DNA from: JACVRW01 sp963757815
GTDB lineage: Bacteria > Actinomycetota > Thermoleophilia > Solirubrobacterales > Thermoleophilaceae
Assembly (NCBI GenBank): GCA_963757815.1
Contig: CAVWSN010000037.1
Coordinates: 130,735-194,734, forward strand
Reading direction: 5' to 3'
Length of the DNA: 64,000 nucleotides
In this document: positions 9,323 to 19,200 of the stretch, piece after piece
How positions within the stretch are numbered: position 1 is the stretch's first letter
Layout of the letters: the number at the start of each line of letters is the position of its first letter
The notes under the pieces: generated by a model
Told to the model about the DNA's origin: nothing
The model's input: only the letters and a program-made list of their open reading frames with translations
Databases searched by the model: none
Made by a program: the position numbers and the translations under genes

Positions 9323-9411
9323 GGAGGGGTGGCAGAGTCCGGTCGATTGCAGCTGCCTTGAAAGCAGCCGGCCTCGCAAGGGGCCCGGGGGTTCGAATCC
9401 CTCCCCCTCCG
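9323..9411 (+). tRNA. tRNA-Ser (anticodon TGA)
   Basis: The acceptor stem GGAGGGG pairs with CCCCTCC, followed by a discriminator G. The anticodon arm is GCTGC-CTTGAAA-GCAGC with anticodon TGA. A long variable arm and a TTCGAAT T-loop are present, as expected of a class II serine tRNA. CCA is not encoded. Confidence 0.96.
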
Positions 9412-9442
9412 CTCCGGATCCGCATCGCCTGGCTGTGTCATC

Positions 9443-9480
9443 GCCCGGCTCGCGTGCGAAGCACGCGTCGCCGGGCTCTT
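9443..9480 (+). terminator. Hairpin terminator after tRNA-Ser
   Basis: The GCCCGGC and CGCGTGC arms pair with GCACGCG and GCCGGGC around a GAA loop, followed by TCTT. It lies 32 bases downstream of the tRNA. Confidence 0.7.
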
Positions 9481-9628
9481 CCTTGCCAGGCGGGCGTCCC
9501 GAAGCGGAGGGGGAGGGATTTCATCCCTCCCGGCTTCATCCCTGCATGAGAGGCGGCCTCCTCGACGACATGCCGCACGTGACGGCTCTCACCCTGCTGC
9601 CCGAGTAGCCGCCGTTATCTTGGGCCGC

Positions 9629-10258
9629 ATGGACTCCTTTGGCGACGTGGTCACGAGCGAGGACGAGCTGCGCGAGGTCGTTCCGGCCCCGCCCGAGGGC
9701 GCGCCTGCCCTGCGCAAGCAGATCGACCATCTCGACGAGCACTGCCGTGACTTCATCGCCCGGGCGCCGTTCTTCCTGCTCGCCACCTCGAGCGCCGCAG
9801 GGGACTGCGACGCGTCGCCGCGAGGCGGGCCGCCAGGGTTCGTGCGGGTGCTCGACGAGCGGCGGCTGCTCGTCCCGGAGTACCCCGGAAACCGGCGCGC
9901 CGACTCGCATCGCAACCTGCTCGAGAACCCGCGCGCCGCGATGCTGTTCACGATCCCCGGGCTGCGCGAGACGCTGCGGGTGGCGGGCAGGGCGTGCATC
10001 ACGCGCGACGAGGGATTGCTCGCCGGCCTCGGCGTCAACGGGCGCGCGCCCAGGCTCGGGATCGGGCTCGAGGTCGAGGAGGCCTTCATCCACTGCGCCA
10101 AGGCATTCATCCGCTCGGGCCTGTGGCAGCCGGAGACGTGGCCCGAGGAGCTCCCGTCGGCCTCGGCGATCCTGCGCGATCACATCGACATCCCGGATGT
10201 GAGCACCGAGGACGTCGCCGCGAGGCTGCGGGAGAGCTACGAGAAGACGCTCTACTGA
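9629..10258 (+). CDS. Pyridoxamine-phosphate-oxidase-like flavin/F420-binding protein
   Basis: About 209 residues with a split-barrel PPOX domain. Features typical of the MSMEG_1061-like group of FMN-dependent PPOX proteins include FIARAPFFLLATSS, DASPRGGPPGFVRVLDERRLLVPEYPGNRR, a run ending NPRAAMLFTIPG, and the C-terminal CAKAFIRSGLWQPETW. It probably uses a flavin or F420 to reduce an unknown small molecule. ATG 9629 is preferred. A TTG nine bases upstream is possible, and no clear Shine-Dalgarno is seen. It is convergent with the LVIVD gene across a strong hairpin. Confidence 0.82.
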   Translation: MDSFGDVVTSEDELREVVPAPPEGAPALRKQIDHLDEHCRDFIARAPFFLLATSSAAGDCDASPRGGPPGFVRVLDERRLLVPEYPGNRRADSHRNLLENPRAAMLFTIPGLRETLRVAGRACITRDEGLLAGLGVNGRAPRLGIGLEVEEAFIHCAKAFIRSGLWQPETWPEELPSASAILRDHIDIPDVSTEDVAARLRESYEKTLY

Positions 10259-10272
10259 GCAGGCCGCGGCCG

Positions 10273-10302
10273 CCCGGCGGGCGCCCGCTGGCGCCCGCCG
10301 GG
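10273..10302. terminator. Bidirectional hairpin between convergent genes
   Basis: A perfect 13-bp stem CCCGGCGGGCGCC / GGCGCCCGCCGGG with a CGCT loop, between the stops at 10258 and 10316. It lacks a T-run on either side. Confidence 0.65.
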
Positions 10303-10315
10303 TAGGCCGCTTGCG

Positions 10316-13138
10316 TTAGCGCCTGCGGGCGGCGCGCCTGGACGCCTGGCCGCGAACCCGCTCGCAGCGCTCCAGGCGATCCCTACGGTCCGCGATCACG
10401 ACGTCGTCGCCGCGACCACAGTCGATCCGGTCGCGCTTGCCGTCCTCGGCGTCGATGCGATCGTCGCCGTTGCCGCCGAACACGCGGTCCCGGCCGCCGG
10501 TGGCATCGATGCGGTCGTCGCCGCGGTCGCCGTCGAGGCGGTCATCGCCGCCGTCGCCGGACATCCGGTCGCCGCCGCGTCCGCCGTCGATGCGGTCGTC
10601 GCCGCCGTTGCCCTCCGCGACGTCGTTGCCCGATCCTCCGTCGACCTCGTCCTCACGGGCGCCGCCGGACATCCGGTCCCGGCCGCCTTCGCCCTCGAGG
10701 CAGTCCTCGCCGCCACGGCCGAACATGCGGTCGTCGCCACGGCGGCCGACGATCAGGTCGCCGGCGGAAGTGCCGTTGAGCACGTCGTCGTCGCGCGTGC
10801 CCACGATCGGGTTGGCGCAGGCCTCGTCAGCGCCGCCACCCACCGTGATGCTGGCGGTCGCGGTGTTGCTGTTGGCCGCGCCGTCGCTGGCACGGAACGT
10901 GAACGAGTCGGTGCCCCTGAAACCGGCTCTCGGCGTGTACGTCACGCTGCCCTGGCTCTGGTTGATCGCACCGAGTGTGCCGTTGGCGGGCCCGGACACG
11001 ATCGAGAGCGTGAGCGTGTTGTTGTTCGCGTCGGTGCAGGTCAGCGGCACCGTGACCGGCGTTCCCCTCGGCGTCGAGACCGAGACGTCGTCGCACTCGG
11101 GCGCAGCCGCCGCACCGGGGCCGGTGTAGCGGAAGATGTAGAGCCCGAAATCACGGTCGGAGGCTCCGACCAGGCGCTCCCCCTCGGGCGTCGTGAACTG
11201 CTCGACGCCCCAGAAGTTGTTGCCGCCCTGGTCGATGAACTTGCCGACCTGCTCGATGCCGTTGGGTCCGAACGACACGACCCGGAAACCGCCGGCGTAG
11301 TAGGACGAGTACGCGAGCCGCTCGGTCGGATCGGGTGCCCACTCGTGGATCGAGAGGTCACCGAAGCCGAACGCGAAGCGCTCGTCGAGCGCCTCCTCGA
11401 TCGCGAACGAGTCGACGCGGCGCAGCTTGCCCGAGCCGTTCTCGTACAGGTGGGCATAGCCCCAGCCGTCGAAGACCGAGGTGGCCTCCACGTCCTCGCC
11501 GAGGGCGCCGATCGCCGGCTCGCCCGTGGCGGGCACCGGCAACTGGAACTGCGGCGGCTCGGCGCGGAGGATGTGGTGGAACGCCTCGTGCGTCGTGCAC
11601 ATCGTGACGATCACCGCGCCCGGCGGGAAGCCGCCCGAGCCGCAGAACGCCTCGTCGAGATCCGCGCTGCCCAGATGCCGGTTGACCAGCAGCACCGCGT
11701 CGTAGCCGGCCTCGGCTGCGTTGGCAGCCTTTTCGCCCGGGAAGCAAGCCTCCTCCGGGTTCTGGGGATCGCCGGTGGGCCCACGCTGGAGCACCACGAT
11801 CGCCTCCTCGCCCGTCTGCAGGGGTCGCAGGTTGGCGCTGGCACGCGGCGGGATCGGCGTCGACGCGTCGCAGCCGTAGCCGCCGTAGACGGTCGGGCCG
11901 TTCATCGTCAGGTCCGGCAGCGCGGCCGGAGAGGCCCCGCCGGGGACCACCTGCGACGGGTACACGTCAGCGAACGGTCCCGTGGTGATCGAGAACTCGT
12001 CCGCCCGGTACGGCGAGAAGTCCTCGTCGGCCGCGAGCAGGTACGCGTTGTCGGCGCTGAAGTCGACCTGGTGGGCGTTGCCCTCCGGGGGCTCGATGCC
12101 CGGCACGAGCGGGTCTGGGCCGTCGAAGCTGGTGTCGCCGATATAGACCGGGTTGGCCGGGTCGGTGACGTCGAGCTTGACGTAGCCGGCGTCCCAGTAG
12201 GACAGCAGCATCGTCGGCCGGCCGCCGATCGTCTTGATCACGTCGTCGTGGTTGAGGACCAGGTTGCCGTTGGCGAGGTTGTCGGTGATCTGCGGGAACT
12301 TCTCGAGCAGGTCGAACTCCGCCACCGGCACCGGCGCGCGCGGGTTCGTGATGTCGAAGATGTCCACGTCGTGGAACTCGAAGTTGTCCACGCCGACGAT
12401 GAACACCCGGCCGCCGTGTGCCCACATGCGGATGTTGTGGTAGTGGTTGGCCGTGTCGGTGCTCCCGGTGAGCGTGCCCTCGACGGGCTCGCCGTCGCCG
12501 AAGCCCTGGATGAGGATCTGCGGGTTGCGCGGATCGCTCACGTCATAGAGGTCGAAGCCGCCGGGATCGGCATCGGTGCAGCCCTCGTTGTTGACCGCGA
12601 GCACGTCGCCCGTGAAGGCCGGCGTGTCGATGCTGAACACCTGCGCGCCCTCGCCGTGGAAGGCGCCCGGCCGCGCCGGGATGAAGCCGACCTCGCGCGG
12701 GTTGGACGGGTCGCGGATGTCGACCACGTAGACGCCGCCCTTCGTGCACGTGGGCTCGGCCCACGAGTTCAGGTAGGCGAAGCCTTCGTGCACGGTCAGG
12801 TCGGCGATCTGCTCCGGCACGATCTGGCCGAACTGCCTTGTGGGCTCGAGCTTGCCGACCAGGTCGACGTTCTCGCGCGCGGACGGCAGGTGGCCGACCG
12901 GACTGCCGTGTTGCTTGCTGATGTCGAGCGCGGCGGCGAATCCGCTGCCATCCGGCAACAGCCTGCGCGCCGACGACGACGAGAACACGTTGTGTCCCGG
13001 CACCGCTGCATCGGCCGTGGCCGATCGTTGCGACGACGGGTTGGGCTGGGCGGATGCGATGCCCGCCGCCAGGACGAGCAGCAAAGACGCGGCGACGAAG
13101 GTCGCAATCCGCGTCAGGAGCGTGGATGCACGCACCAC
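10316..13138 (-). CDS. Large secreted LVIVD/PA-domain protein with RTX-like C-terminal repeats
   Basis: About 940 residues. GTG at 13136-13138 follows a good GAGAGG Shine-Dalgarno and starts a signal peptide (ends ASAQP). Domains in order: LVIVD-type beta-propeller repeats (ADLTVHEGFAYLNSW, VYVVDIRDPSNPREVG, FDLYDVSDPRNPQIL), a protease-associated-like insert (near DAVLLVNRHLG), more propeller blades, an Ig-like/cadherin segment with a TYTPRAGFRGTDSFTF motif, then about 15 RTX-type nonapeptides (GGxGxDxxx) that bind calcium. It probably acts outside the cell. The longer open frame upstream (to 13555) overlaps the divergent gene and is not used. Confidence 0.83.
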   Translation of the reverse strand: MVRASTLLTRIATFVAASLLLVLAAGIASAQPNPSSQRSATADAAVPGHNVFSSSSARRLLPDGSGFAAALDISKQHGSPVGHLPSARENVDLVGKLEPTRQFGQIVPEQIADLTVHEGFAYLNSWAEPTCTKGGVYVVDIRDPSNPREVGFIPARPGAFHGEGAQVFSIDTPAFTGDVLAVNNEGCTDADPGGFDLYDVSDPRNPQILIQGFGDGEPVEGTLTGSTDTANHYHNIRMWAHGGRVFIVGVDNFEFHDVDIFDITNPRAPVPVAEFDLLEKFPQITDNLANGNLVLNHDDVIKTIGGRPTMLLSYWDAGYVKLDVTDPANPVYIGDTSFDGPDPLVPGIEPPEGNAHQVDFSADNAYLLAADEDFSPYRADEFSITTGPFADVYPSQVVPGGASPAALPDLTMNGPTVYGGYGCDASTPIPPRASANLRPLQTGEEAIVVLQRGPTGDPQNPEEACFPGEKAANAAEAGYDAVLLVNRHLGSADLDEAFCGSGGFPPGAVIVTMCTTHEAFHHILRAEPPQFQLPVPATGEPAIGALGEDVEATSVFDGWGYAHLYENGSGKLRRVDSFAIEEALDERFAFGFGDLSIHEWAPDPTERLAYSSYYAGGFRVVSFGPNGIEQVGKFIDQGGNNFWGVEQFTTPEGERLVGASDRDFGLYIFRYTGPGAAAAPECDDVSVSTPRGTPVTVPLTCTDANNNTLTLSIVSGPANGTLGAINQSQGSVTYTPRAGFRGTDSFTFRASDGAANSNTATASITVGGGADEACANPIVGTRDDDVLNGTSAGDLIVGRRGDDRMFGRGGEDCLEGEGGRDRMSGGAREDEVDGGSGNDVAEGNGGDDRIDGGRGGDRMSGDGGDDRLDGDRGDDRIDATGGRDRVFGGNGDDRIDAEDGKRDRIDCGRGDDVVIADRRDRLERCERVRGQASRRAARRR

Positions 13139-13262
13139 GGAACCTCTCTTCCCTCCGTGTGGCCCGTCGGCCCAGGCCGACCGGGATCCTCCCCAAGTCC
13201 GGACGGCTCCCCTCCTGCGGCCTGCCGGCGGCTCAATTGGGGACATCCAATCACAATTTGGG

Positions 13263-14138
13263 GTGTGGCGGCACCGCAGAAGCCGCCAACCTTCCCCCGC
13301 TACGCTTGGGCGCATACCCCGGCTCGCGTTGGCCCTCTTCGTTATCGGAATCGCGGCGTTGCTCGGCGCGATAGCGCTGGTCGCCGTAGCCGGGCTCGGC
13401 GATGGCGAGGAGGCGGCCGTCGGCGGCTCGCGCAGCGACGGCGGCACGCGCCACTTCGTCGCTGAGGGGAGCGGTCCGCGGGCGGAGCCGCTCCGGTCGG
13501 AGTCGCTGCCCTCGGAGCCTCCCGCGACGGAGCCGCGGACGCTCCCCTGCCACACAATCGCCTCCGTGGGGCGCCCGGTAATGCTCTACCGCAAGCCCGG
13601 GGGCAGCCCGCTGATCAAGGTGCGGGCACGCACGGAGTGGAGATCGCCGCGCGTCTTCGGGGTCGCGCGTCGGAAGGGAGAATGGCTCGGCGTGCAGGCG
13701 GCAGAGCTCCCCAACGGCAAGCTCGGCTGGCTCCCCGCGCGCGCGGCGCGGCTCGACTGCACGACCTGGTCGTTGCATGCCGACCTATCCAGGCGCAAGC
13801 TGCTCGTTCGTCGCGAGGGCCGCACCGTTCGCGAGCTGGCGGTGGCGGTCGGGCGCCCAGGAAACGACACGCCCATGGGCCGCTTCTCTGTCACCGACAA
13901 GCTGCGCGTGACCGATCCGGCATCCCCCTACGGCTGTTGCGTGCTGGCGCTGAGCGGCCACCAGGCAAACCTTCCAGCAGGCTGGACCGGCGGGGACCGG
14001 CTGGCGGTTCACGCCACGCAGGACCTCGCCAGCATCGGTCAGGCCGCGAGCCTCGGCTGCCTGCGCGCCGGCCCGCGCCAGGCGCGCTGGCTGATCGAGA
14101 CGATCCCCCTCGGCGCCCCGGTCTTCGTACGCTCCTAA
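13263..14138 (+). CDS. L,D-transpeptidase (YkuD family)
   Basis: About 291 residues. An N-terminal membrane anchor (ALALFVIGIAALLGAIALVAVAGL) is followed by a Ser/Pro/Glu-rich linker, an SH3-like segment (PVMLYRKPGGSPL to LPNGKLGWLPARAARLDC), and the YkuD catalytic domain. That domain has TPMGRFSVTDKL and the active-site HATQDL...SLGCLR motif with the catalytic Cys. Such enzymes make 3-3 peptidoglycan cross-links in the envelope. GTG 13263 is a choice, since TTG 13329 would delete only the pre-anchor residues. The gene is divergent from the LVIVD gene. Confidence 0.88.
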   Translation: MWRHRRSRQPSPATLGRIPRLALALFVIGIAALLGAIALVAVAGLGDGEEAAVGGSRSDGGTRHFVAEGSGPRAEPLRSESLPSEPPATEPRTLPCHTIASVGRPVMLYRKPGGSPLIKVRARTEWRSPRVFGVARRKGEWLGVQAAELPNGKLGWLPARAARLDCTTWSLHADLSRRKLLVRREGRTVRELAVAVGRPGNDTPMGRFSVTDKLRVTDPASPYGCCVLALSGHQANLPAGWTGGDRLAVHATQDLASIGQAASLGCLRAGPRQARWLIETIPLGAPVFVRS

Positions 14139-14168
14139 CCTCACGGCAGGAGGACCCGTGACGTTCAA

Positions 14169-14660
14169 GTGAGTGTGAAGCTGCCGCCCTTTCAGGTCCT
14201 TCTGGACGAGCACCGGGTCGACCTCTACCGCTACCTCGTGGCGACCGCAGGGCCCGTCGAGGCGGACGACGTCTACCAGGAGACCTGGATCGCGGCGCTG
14301 CGCGCGTACCCGCGGTTGCGCCGCCCGGACAACCTCCGTGCCTGGCTGTTCCGGATCGCCCAGAACAAGGCGATCGACGCACACCGGGCGCGCGGGCGGC
14401 GAGCGCTTCCCGTGGCCGACCCGCCGGAGCCGGCGGGCGCCAAGTCACCGCGCGCGCCCACAAGCTCGCTGGACGGCGAGCCGGAGCTCTGGGAACGGGT
14501 GCGGGAACTGCCGCCGAAGCAGCGGACGGCGGTCTTCTGCCGAACCGTGCTCGGCATGCCCTACGGGGAGCTCGCCGTGTTGCTTGATTCCTCGGAGGAC
14601 GCGGCGCGACGCAACGTTCACGAAGGACTGACGAGATTGAGACGGGAGTGGAAGTCATGA
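14169..14660 (+). CDS. ECF-type RNA polymerase sigma factor
   Basis: A 163-residue sigma-70 family protein with region 2 (HRVDLYRYLVATAGPVEADDVYQETWIAALRAYPRL... NLRAWLFRIAQNKAID) and region 4 (PPKQRTAVFCRTVLGMPYGELAVLLDSSEDAARRNVHEGLTRLR). GTG start 14169. Its stop overlaps the ogt start (ATGA at 14657-14660), so the two are translationally coupled. This pairing suggests the sigma factor controls or responds to alkylation or other DNA stress. No anti-sigma gene is present. Confidence 0.9.
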   Translation: MSVKLPPFQVLLDEHRVDLYRYLVATAGPVEADDVYQETWIAALRAYPRLRRPDNLRAWLFRIAQNKAIDAHRARGRRALPVADPPEPAGAKSPRAPTSSLDGEPELWERVRELPPKQRTAVFCRTVLGMPYGELAVLLDSSEDAARRNVHEGLTRLRREWKS

Positions 14661-15256
14661 ACAACATCGAGACGACACTGCGCCGCGCGGCGGAGCGGCT
14701 GCCCAGCACCGCCCCGGAGCTGAGCGGGCGAGCGGAAGCGGAGGGGCTTGTCGACGTGGCCTACACGACGGTCGACTCGCCGCTCGGGCCGTTGCTCGTG
14801 GCGGCCTCGCCGAAGGGGCTCGTGCGCGTGTCCTACACCGACTCCCTCGGGCCCGACCCGGTGATCGAGGAGCTGGCCGAGCGCATCTCGCCGCGGGTGC
14901 TCGAGGCGCCCGCCCGGCTCGACCCCGTCCGGCGCGAGCTCGACGAGTACTTCGCCGGCCGCCGCACCGAGTTCGCAACCCCGATCGACTGGTCCCACCT
15001 GGCCGGCTTCACGCGCAAGGTGCTGCGTGCGACGGCGCGCATCGGCTTCGGCGAGACGAGCACCTACGCCGGCGTCGCCTCCCGGGCGGGCAGCCCGCGA
15101 GCGATGCGAGCGGCGGGCAACGCGCTCGGGGCGAACCCGATGCCCGTGATCGTGCCCTGCCACCGCGTGCTCCGCACGGGCGGCGCCCTGGGCGGCTACA
15201 CCGGCGGCATCGAGCGCAAGGAGTACCTGCTGCGCCTGGAGGGAGTGCTCGGATAG
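14657..15256 (+). CDS. ogt: Methylated-DNA-protein-cysteine methyltransferase
   Basis: A 199-residue O6-alkylguanine repair suicide enzyme. The active site PCHRV has nucleophile Cys168, with the helix-turn-helix/arginine-finger region RKVLRATARIGFGETSTYAGVA before it and the GGALGGYTGGIERKEYLL tail after it. Residues 1-35 (MNNIETTLRRAAERL...) precede the normal N-terminal domain and look like the start of an anti-sigma or sigma-associated protein. That extension is unusual. ATG 14657 is chosen because of the 4-base overlap with the sigma gene. Confidence 0.93.
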   Translation: MNNIETTLRRAAERLPSTAPELSGRAEAEGLVDVAYTTVDSPLGPLLVAASPKGLVRVSYTDSLGPDPVIEELAERISPRVLEAPARLDPVRRELDEYFAGRRTEFATPIDWSHLAGFTRKVLRATARIGFGETSTYAGVASRAGSPRAMRAAGNALGANPMPVIVPCHRVLRTGGALGGYTGGIERKEYLLRLEGVLG

Positions 15257-15272
15257 CCCGGCTTCCCGAGAC

Positions 15273-15662
15273 CTACCGGAGCGACCCCAACTGAGTCACG
15301 GTCGGACGTGGGGTGCCACGGGCGCCGGCGTTCCTTGCGCGCGGGTGAGACCGCCGACGGTGGGCGATCCGACGGCGCGCGCCGGGCCGCGCCGCTGCCC
15401 GTGTCGAGAGGTGCTCGCGCAGCGCCGCTGCTGCGACGCGGAGCTCAATTAGGTTGGCCGGCGAGGGGTGTGGCCGGAAGGGATCGACGAGTGTCGGCCC
15501 GCCCGCGACTGGCGCTGCCGCCACGATCTCGCCGTCCACCTCGGCGACCAGAACGCGTCCTGCCGGCGCCCGAGCGCCGTCGTGCCCCGCCAGCCCACGC
15601 AGGGCGTCCGCGTCGGCAGCCCCGGCATCGCGGATCGTAATGACATTGGAATCGGTGGTCAT
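15273..15662 (-). CDS. Small GNAT-like protein
   Basis: 129 residues. The first 80 (ITIRDAGAADADALRGLAGHDGARAPAGRVLVAEVDGEIVAA...) match the N-terminal half of a GNAT acetyltransferase fold: beta1-alpha1, the VAEVDGEIVAA strand pair and a DPFRP segment. The acetyl-CoA loop (Q/RxxGxG/A) is missing. Truncated GNAT-like proteins of this shape are common in actinobacteria. The last 45 residues are Arg/Ala-rich with no recognisable fold, possibly after a frameshift. A Shine-Dalgarno GGAG precedes the ATG. Confidence 0.6.
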   Translation of the reverse strand: MTTDSNVITIRDAGAADADALRGLAGHDGARAPAGRVLVAEVDGEIVAAAPVAGGPTLVDPFRPHPSPANLIELRVAAAALREHLSTRAAARPGARRRIAHRRRSHPRARNAGARGTPRPTVTQLGSLR

Positions 15663-15880
15663 CTGAGTTGCTCCCTAGGTCCATTGGCGTTGCAGGACGA
15701 TCATCGCCCGCGCCATGCGGCCGGCCAATGGCCCTGGAACCCGAGCTGGGCGGGTGCTAGTACCCCTGTGCTTGTGGGCGGTCAGGCGCGCTCGCCGCCG
15801 CGTCCGCCATGGCACTGCCTCGCGCGAGCATGGCCAGCGCCAGAACCGGACCGACGGCTCTGGCGCTGGCGTCGCTCAGC

Positions 15881-17615
15881 TCAGGAAGCGGCCGCCGCGC
15901 GGGCGAGCCGGTCCAGGTCGGCGTGGGGAAGCGTGCGCTTCTTGCCGTCGACTTTGAGCACGGTCTTGCCCTTGACAATGCGAGCGTGGGCCTTCAGCCA
16001 GCCCGTCCCGGCGACCCTCGCCGAGCGCACGCTGTCGGCGACGACAGCCTGGATGACGACATTGTCGTCGGCTCCGCCGTCGAGCGTGTCGGTGCCCGGC
16101 CCGCCGATCAGCACATCGTCGCCGGCGCCGCCGAGCAGCACGTCGTTGCCGTCGCCGCCGATCAGGACGTCGTCGCCGTTGCCGCCGTTCAGGGTGAGCA
16201 GCGCCGAGGTGGCGGCCAGCCCGGAGGCGTCGACCACGTCGTCGCCGCCCAGCGCGTTGACGGTCACGCGGTCGCTGCCGGCGATCGCGCCGGACACCGA
16301 GACCAGGGCCGGGAGACCGCTGACCTGTGCGTTCGGCCCGGCGCCGGTGACCGTCACGGCGTCGTCATCGTTGGTGGCGTTGACGGTGACGTTGTCGGCC
16401 GCGGCGTCGTTGCCGCCGCCGGTCGCGGCGAGGTCGCCCGCCACGGTGGTGACGTCGGTGCCGGACAGGTCGTTGACAACGAGGTTGTCGGTGCCGCCGA
16501 ACGTGTTGGCGGTGATCGACTCGACGTCGTTGAGGTCCATCGTGATCGCGGCGAGGTCACGGGTGAACAGCACCCGCGCGCCGTTGGCGGAGGCGGCCAT
16601 GTTCTCGTTGCCGTTGCTGCCGTTGAAGAGCATGTTGTCCGTGCCGTCCTGGCCTTCGACGACGTCGCTGCCATCGCCGGGATCCCACTGGAAGGCGTCG
16701 CGCCCGCGCCGAGGAAGGCAACGTCGTTGCCCTGCTGGCCGTCGACGAAGTCGTTGCCGTCGCCACCGAGCAGGAGATCGATCCCGTTGCTGCCAAGCAG
16801 CGTGTCGTCGCCCGCCCCGCCGTCGACCGTGATGCCGATGAGCGCGGCGAGATTCCCAGTCGCGGAGAAGCTGTCGTCGCCGCCGTTGGCGTTGAGGACG
16901 AGGTTCTCGGAAGTGCCGATGTCGATCGCGAACGGCGCCGGGTTGAGGCGGTCGAACCGCACGCGCGTGCCATTGGCGGTGGCGGCGAACTGCTCGCCGC
17001 CGCCGCCGCCGTTGACCTCGACCGTGTCGGTGCCGCCGCCGCCCTCGTTGAGGTCGGTGTCGTCGCCGGGGTTCCAGATCATGCGGTCGCCGCCGCCCTG
17101 GCCGAACACCTGATCGTCGGCGTCGCCGCCGGTCAGCGTGTCGCTGTTGTTGCCGCCGAACAGCAGGTCGAAGCCGCCGCCGCCGAGCAGCGTGTCATTG
17201 CCACTTTGACCGGCGAGCTGGTCGTTGCCGGCGCCGCCGGTGAGGATGTCGTTCCCGGCGCCGCCGGTCAGCAGGGCCGCCGGCAGCGCGCCGTTGGCCT
17301 GGTTGAGCGTGATCGTGTCCCGACCGCGGAGACCGTTGACGCGGACCTGCGCTGTGTTGGCGACCGTCGGCGTGCCACCGGAGACCGGGACCGCGCCGCC
17401 GTTCACCAGGATCTTCCCGCGGCGTCGCGGCTGATCTCGATCGTGTTGTCGAGGCTGTCGCCCCTTACCGTCAGCACGCCCGCGCTGAACGTGCCGGTGG
17501 TTGCCGCGCTCGCCGGCATCGCCGTACCGGCAACTACACCGGCAGCGAGCACGGTGCCCGCAAGCAGCCGGCGGGCCGCTCGTCGCCAGTCGGTGTTCCG
17601 TCTTGCATTTGCCAT
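15881..17615 (-). CDS. Secreted RTX-type calcium-binding repeat protein (two frameshifts)
   Basis: ATG 17613-17615, preceded by AAAGGGG, opens a signal peptide (ending PASAATTGTF). A base is missing at about 17414-17418 and another near 16697-16703. Restoring them gives one protein of about 577 residues. It has GGAGNDILTGGAGNDQL-type nonapeptide repeats in two blocks separated by longer beta-rich repeats, and ends with a Lys-rich tail (IVKGKTVLKVDGKKR). RTX repeats fold into calcium-binding parallel beta rolls outside the cell. Type I secretion genes are not nearby, and the signal peptide implies Sec export. Confidence 0.78.
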
Positions 17616-17939
17616 CGTCAACGCCCCTTTGTCTCCGAGATTCCGCCTTCCCCCCTTCAGATGAACCCCGCGGCGCGACGATTCCCAAGCCGATCCGTGA
17701 GATACGTCACAGCGACAACGCGAGCCACGACCCTGCCCCCGCGACGAGGCGACCGGGACCGCGGTGTCCTCCACCTGCCGCTGCCAGGGCTGCGGCAGCA
17801 AGCGCGTGACGCCGTCATGACGAGCGGCCGAATCGCCGCCGCTATTGATCCGCTCGTCGCGGATTGTGTGACTGGCCTACCGGGCGGCAGTCCGAGCCGG
17901 CCAGGACATGCCGCGCCGTTCCGCGAGTCCGGTGAAGCC
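17616..17939. other. 324-base region without a recognisable intact gene
   Basis: Upstream region of the RTX-type gene. The open frames seen here are an extension of the decayed transporter frame on the minus strand. No RNA gene, terminator or clear promoter is seen. Confidence 0.4.
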
Positions 17940-18929
17940 CGCCGTCGTCCGTCATTCCCGGCCGGCGTGCGCGGCTGTTCGAATTCCGTCAGCGACGGCT
18001 CGTCCGGCGCAGACAGGCTTAGCACGGTGCCGGCCACCGCAGGAGACGCGTCGATCTTCGCTTCCAGCGCGCGGAGCGGGACGGCGACGTTCGATCGGTG
18101 TCGTCGCCGGTCAGGTCGACGTCTCCGATGACCGAGACGAGGCGCGGGCCGACGAACTCGAGACGTAGGTAGGTCACGCGCGCGACCTCGGGCTCGGCGA
18201 GCAGCGCTCGGATTGCGGCCGCGCGGAGTCGGGGATCGGCCTCTTCCCCGATCAGGGACTCGCGATTCCGGTCGACGAGAAACGTCGCGACCGCCGCGAG
18301 CAGAACGCCGACGAGAATCGATCCGACGGCATCGGGGGTCGAAGAGCCCGTCAGCTGGTGGGCGCCCAGTCCGACGGCTGCGATGGCCAGGCCGGTAAGC
18401 ACAGCGGAGTCCTCCGCGAATACGGCCCGAAGCGTCGGGTCGCTGGTGGCGATGACCGCGCCGATGAGATCGCGCTGCATCGACTCAGCGTTGGCCGAGC
18501 TTGCCGGACAGAGCGCGAGAACGAGATACCTCGAGCAAGAAGGAGACCGCGAGCACGACATAGCCCACGACGTAGTCCGTCGCCGACGCGGGATGCAAGA
18601 GCTCCTGCACGCTGTGCGTCACGGAGACGGCGCCGCCGGCCAGAACAAGCCAAGTGCTGCGAGCAGCGACCACACGTAGGCCTCCCGGCCGTAGCCGAGC
18701 GGATGCGCGCGGTCAGGCGGTCGGCGCGACCGACGGTAAGCGATCAGCAGGAATACTTCGTTGCCTGTATCCGCCCAGGAGTGCGCCGCTCAGCCAGGAT
18801 CGACGCTGACCCGGTTACCACCGCTGCGACCGACTTCGCGACAGCGACGAGGAAGTTGGCGGCGAAGGCGACGAGAACCGTCGTGAGGCTCGCGGAACCA
18901 GCGGCGACGCGCTGCGCCAGAGTGGGCTA
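17940..18929 (-). pseudogene. Decayed cation diffusion facilitator (CDF) transporter
   Basis: Conserved CDF segments appear in order but spread over all three minus-strand frames: SLTTVLVAFAANFLVAVAKSVAA, SWADTGNEVFLLIAYRRSRRPPDRAHPLGYGREAYVWSLLAA, LAGGAVSVTHSVQELLHP, GISFSRSVRQARPTLSR, TSDPTLRAVFAEDSAVLTGLAIAA, and EEADPRLRAAAIRALLAEPEVARVTYLRLEFVGPRLVSVIGDVDLTGDD. At least four frameshifts and no usable start codon are present. The family exports Zn2+ or other divalent cations. The number of lesions in 1 kb exceeds the rest of the window, so this is probably a real pseudogene. Confidence 0.75.
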
Positions 18930-19200
18930 AGAAACGGCTCTGACTTCACAGGAGCATCGCGGTCAGACCTCGAGCTCCACGATGAACACCGGATGGTCAT
19001 CTTCATCACGCCGGATCAGGCCACGCGGGCTGATGCGTAAGGAACACGCGTCACGATCTGGCCGGAGCAGCCTGTCGCCTGGCAGCCAACGAGGACGGCG
19101 AGCTGGTCGAGGGCTACGACGCACCGAGCCGCTTTCCGGCGTGTAGGCGATCGGTGCGGATCGCGCGCGCCCAGCGAGACGTCATGCGGCGGCCGTGCCC

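Noticed and set aside
11345..13465. 706-codon open frame on the plus strand
   Set aside because: Shadow of the LVIVD/RTX protein on the opposite strand. Composition is without recognisable domains.
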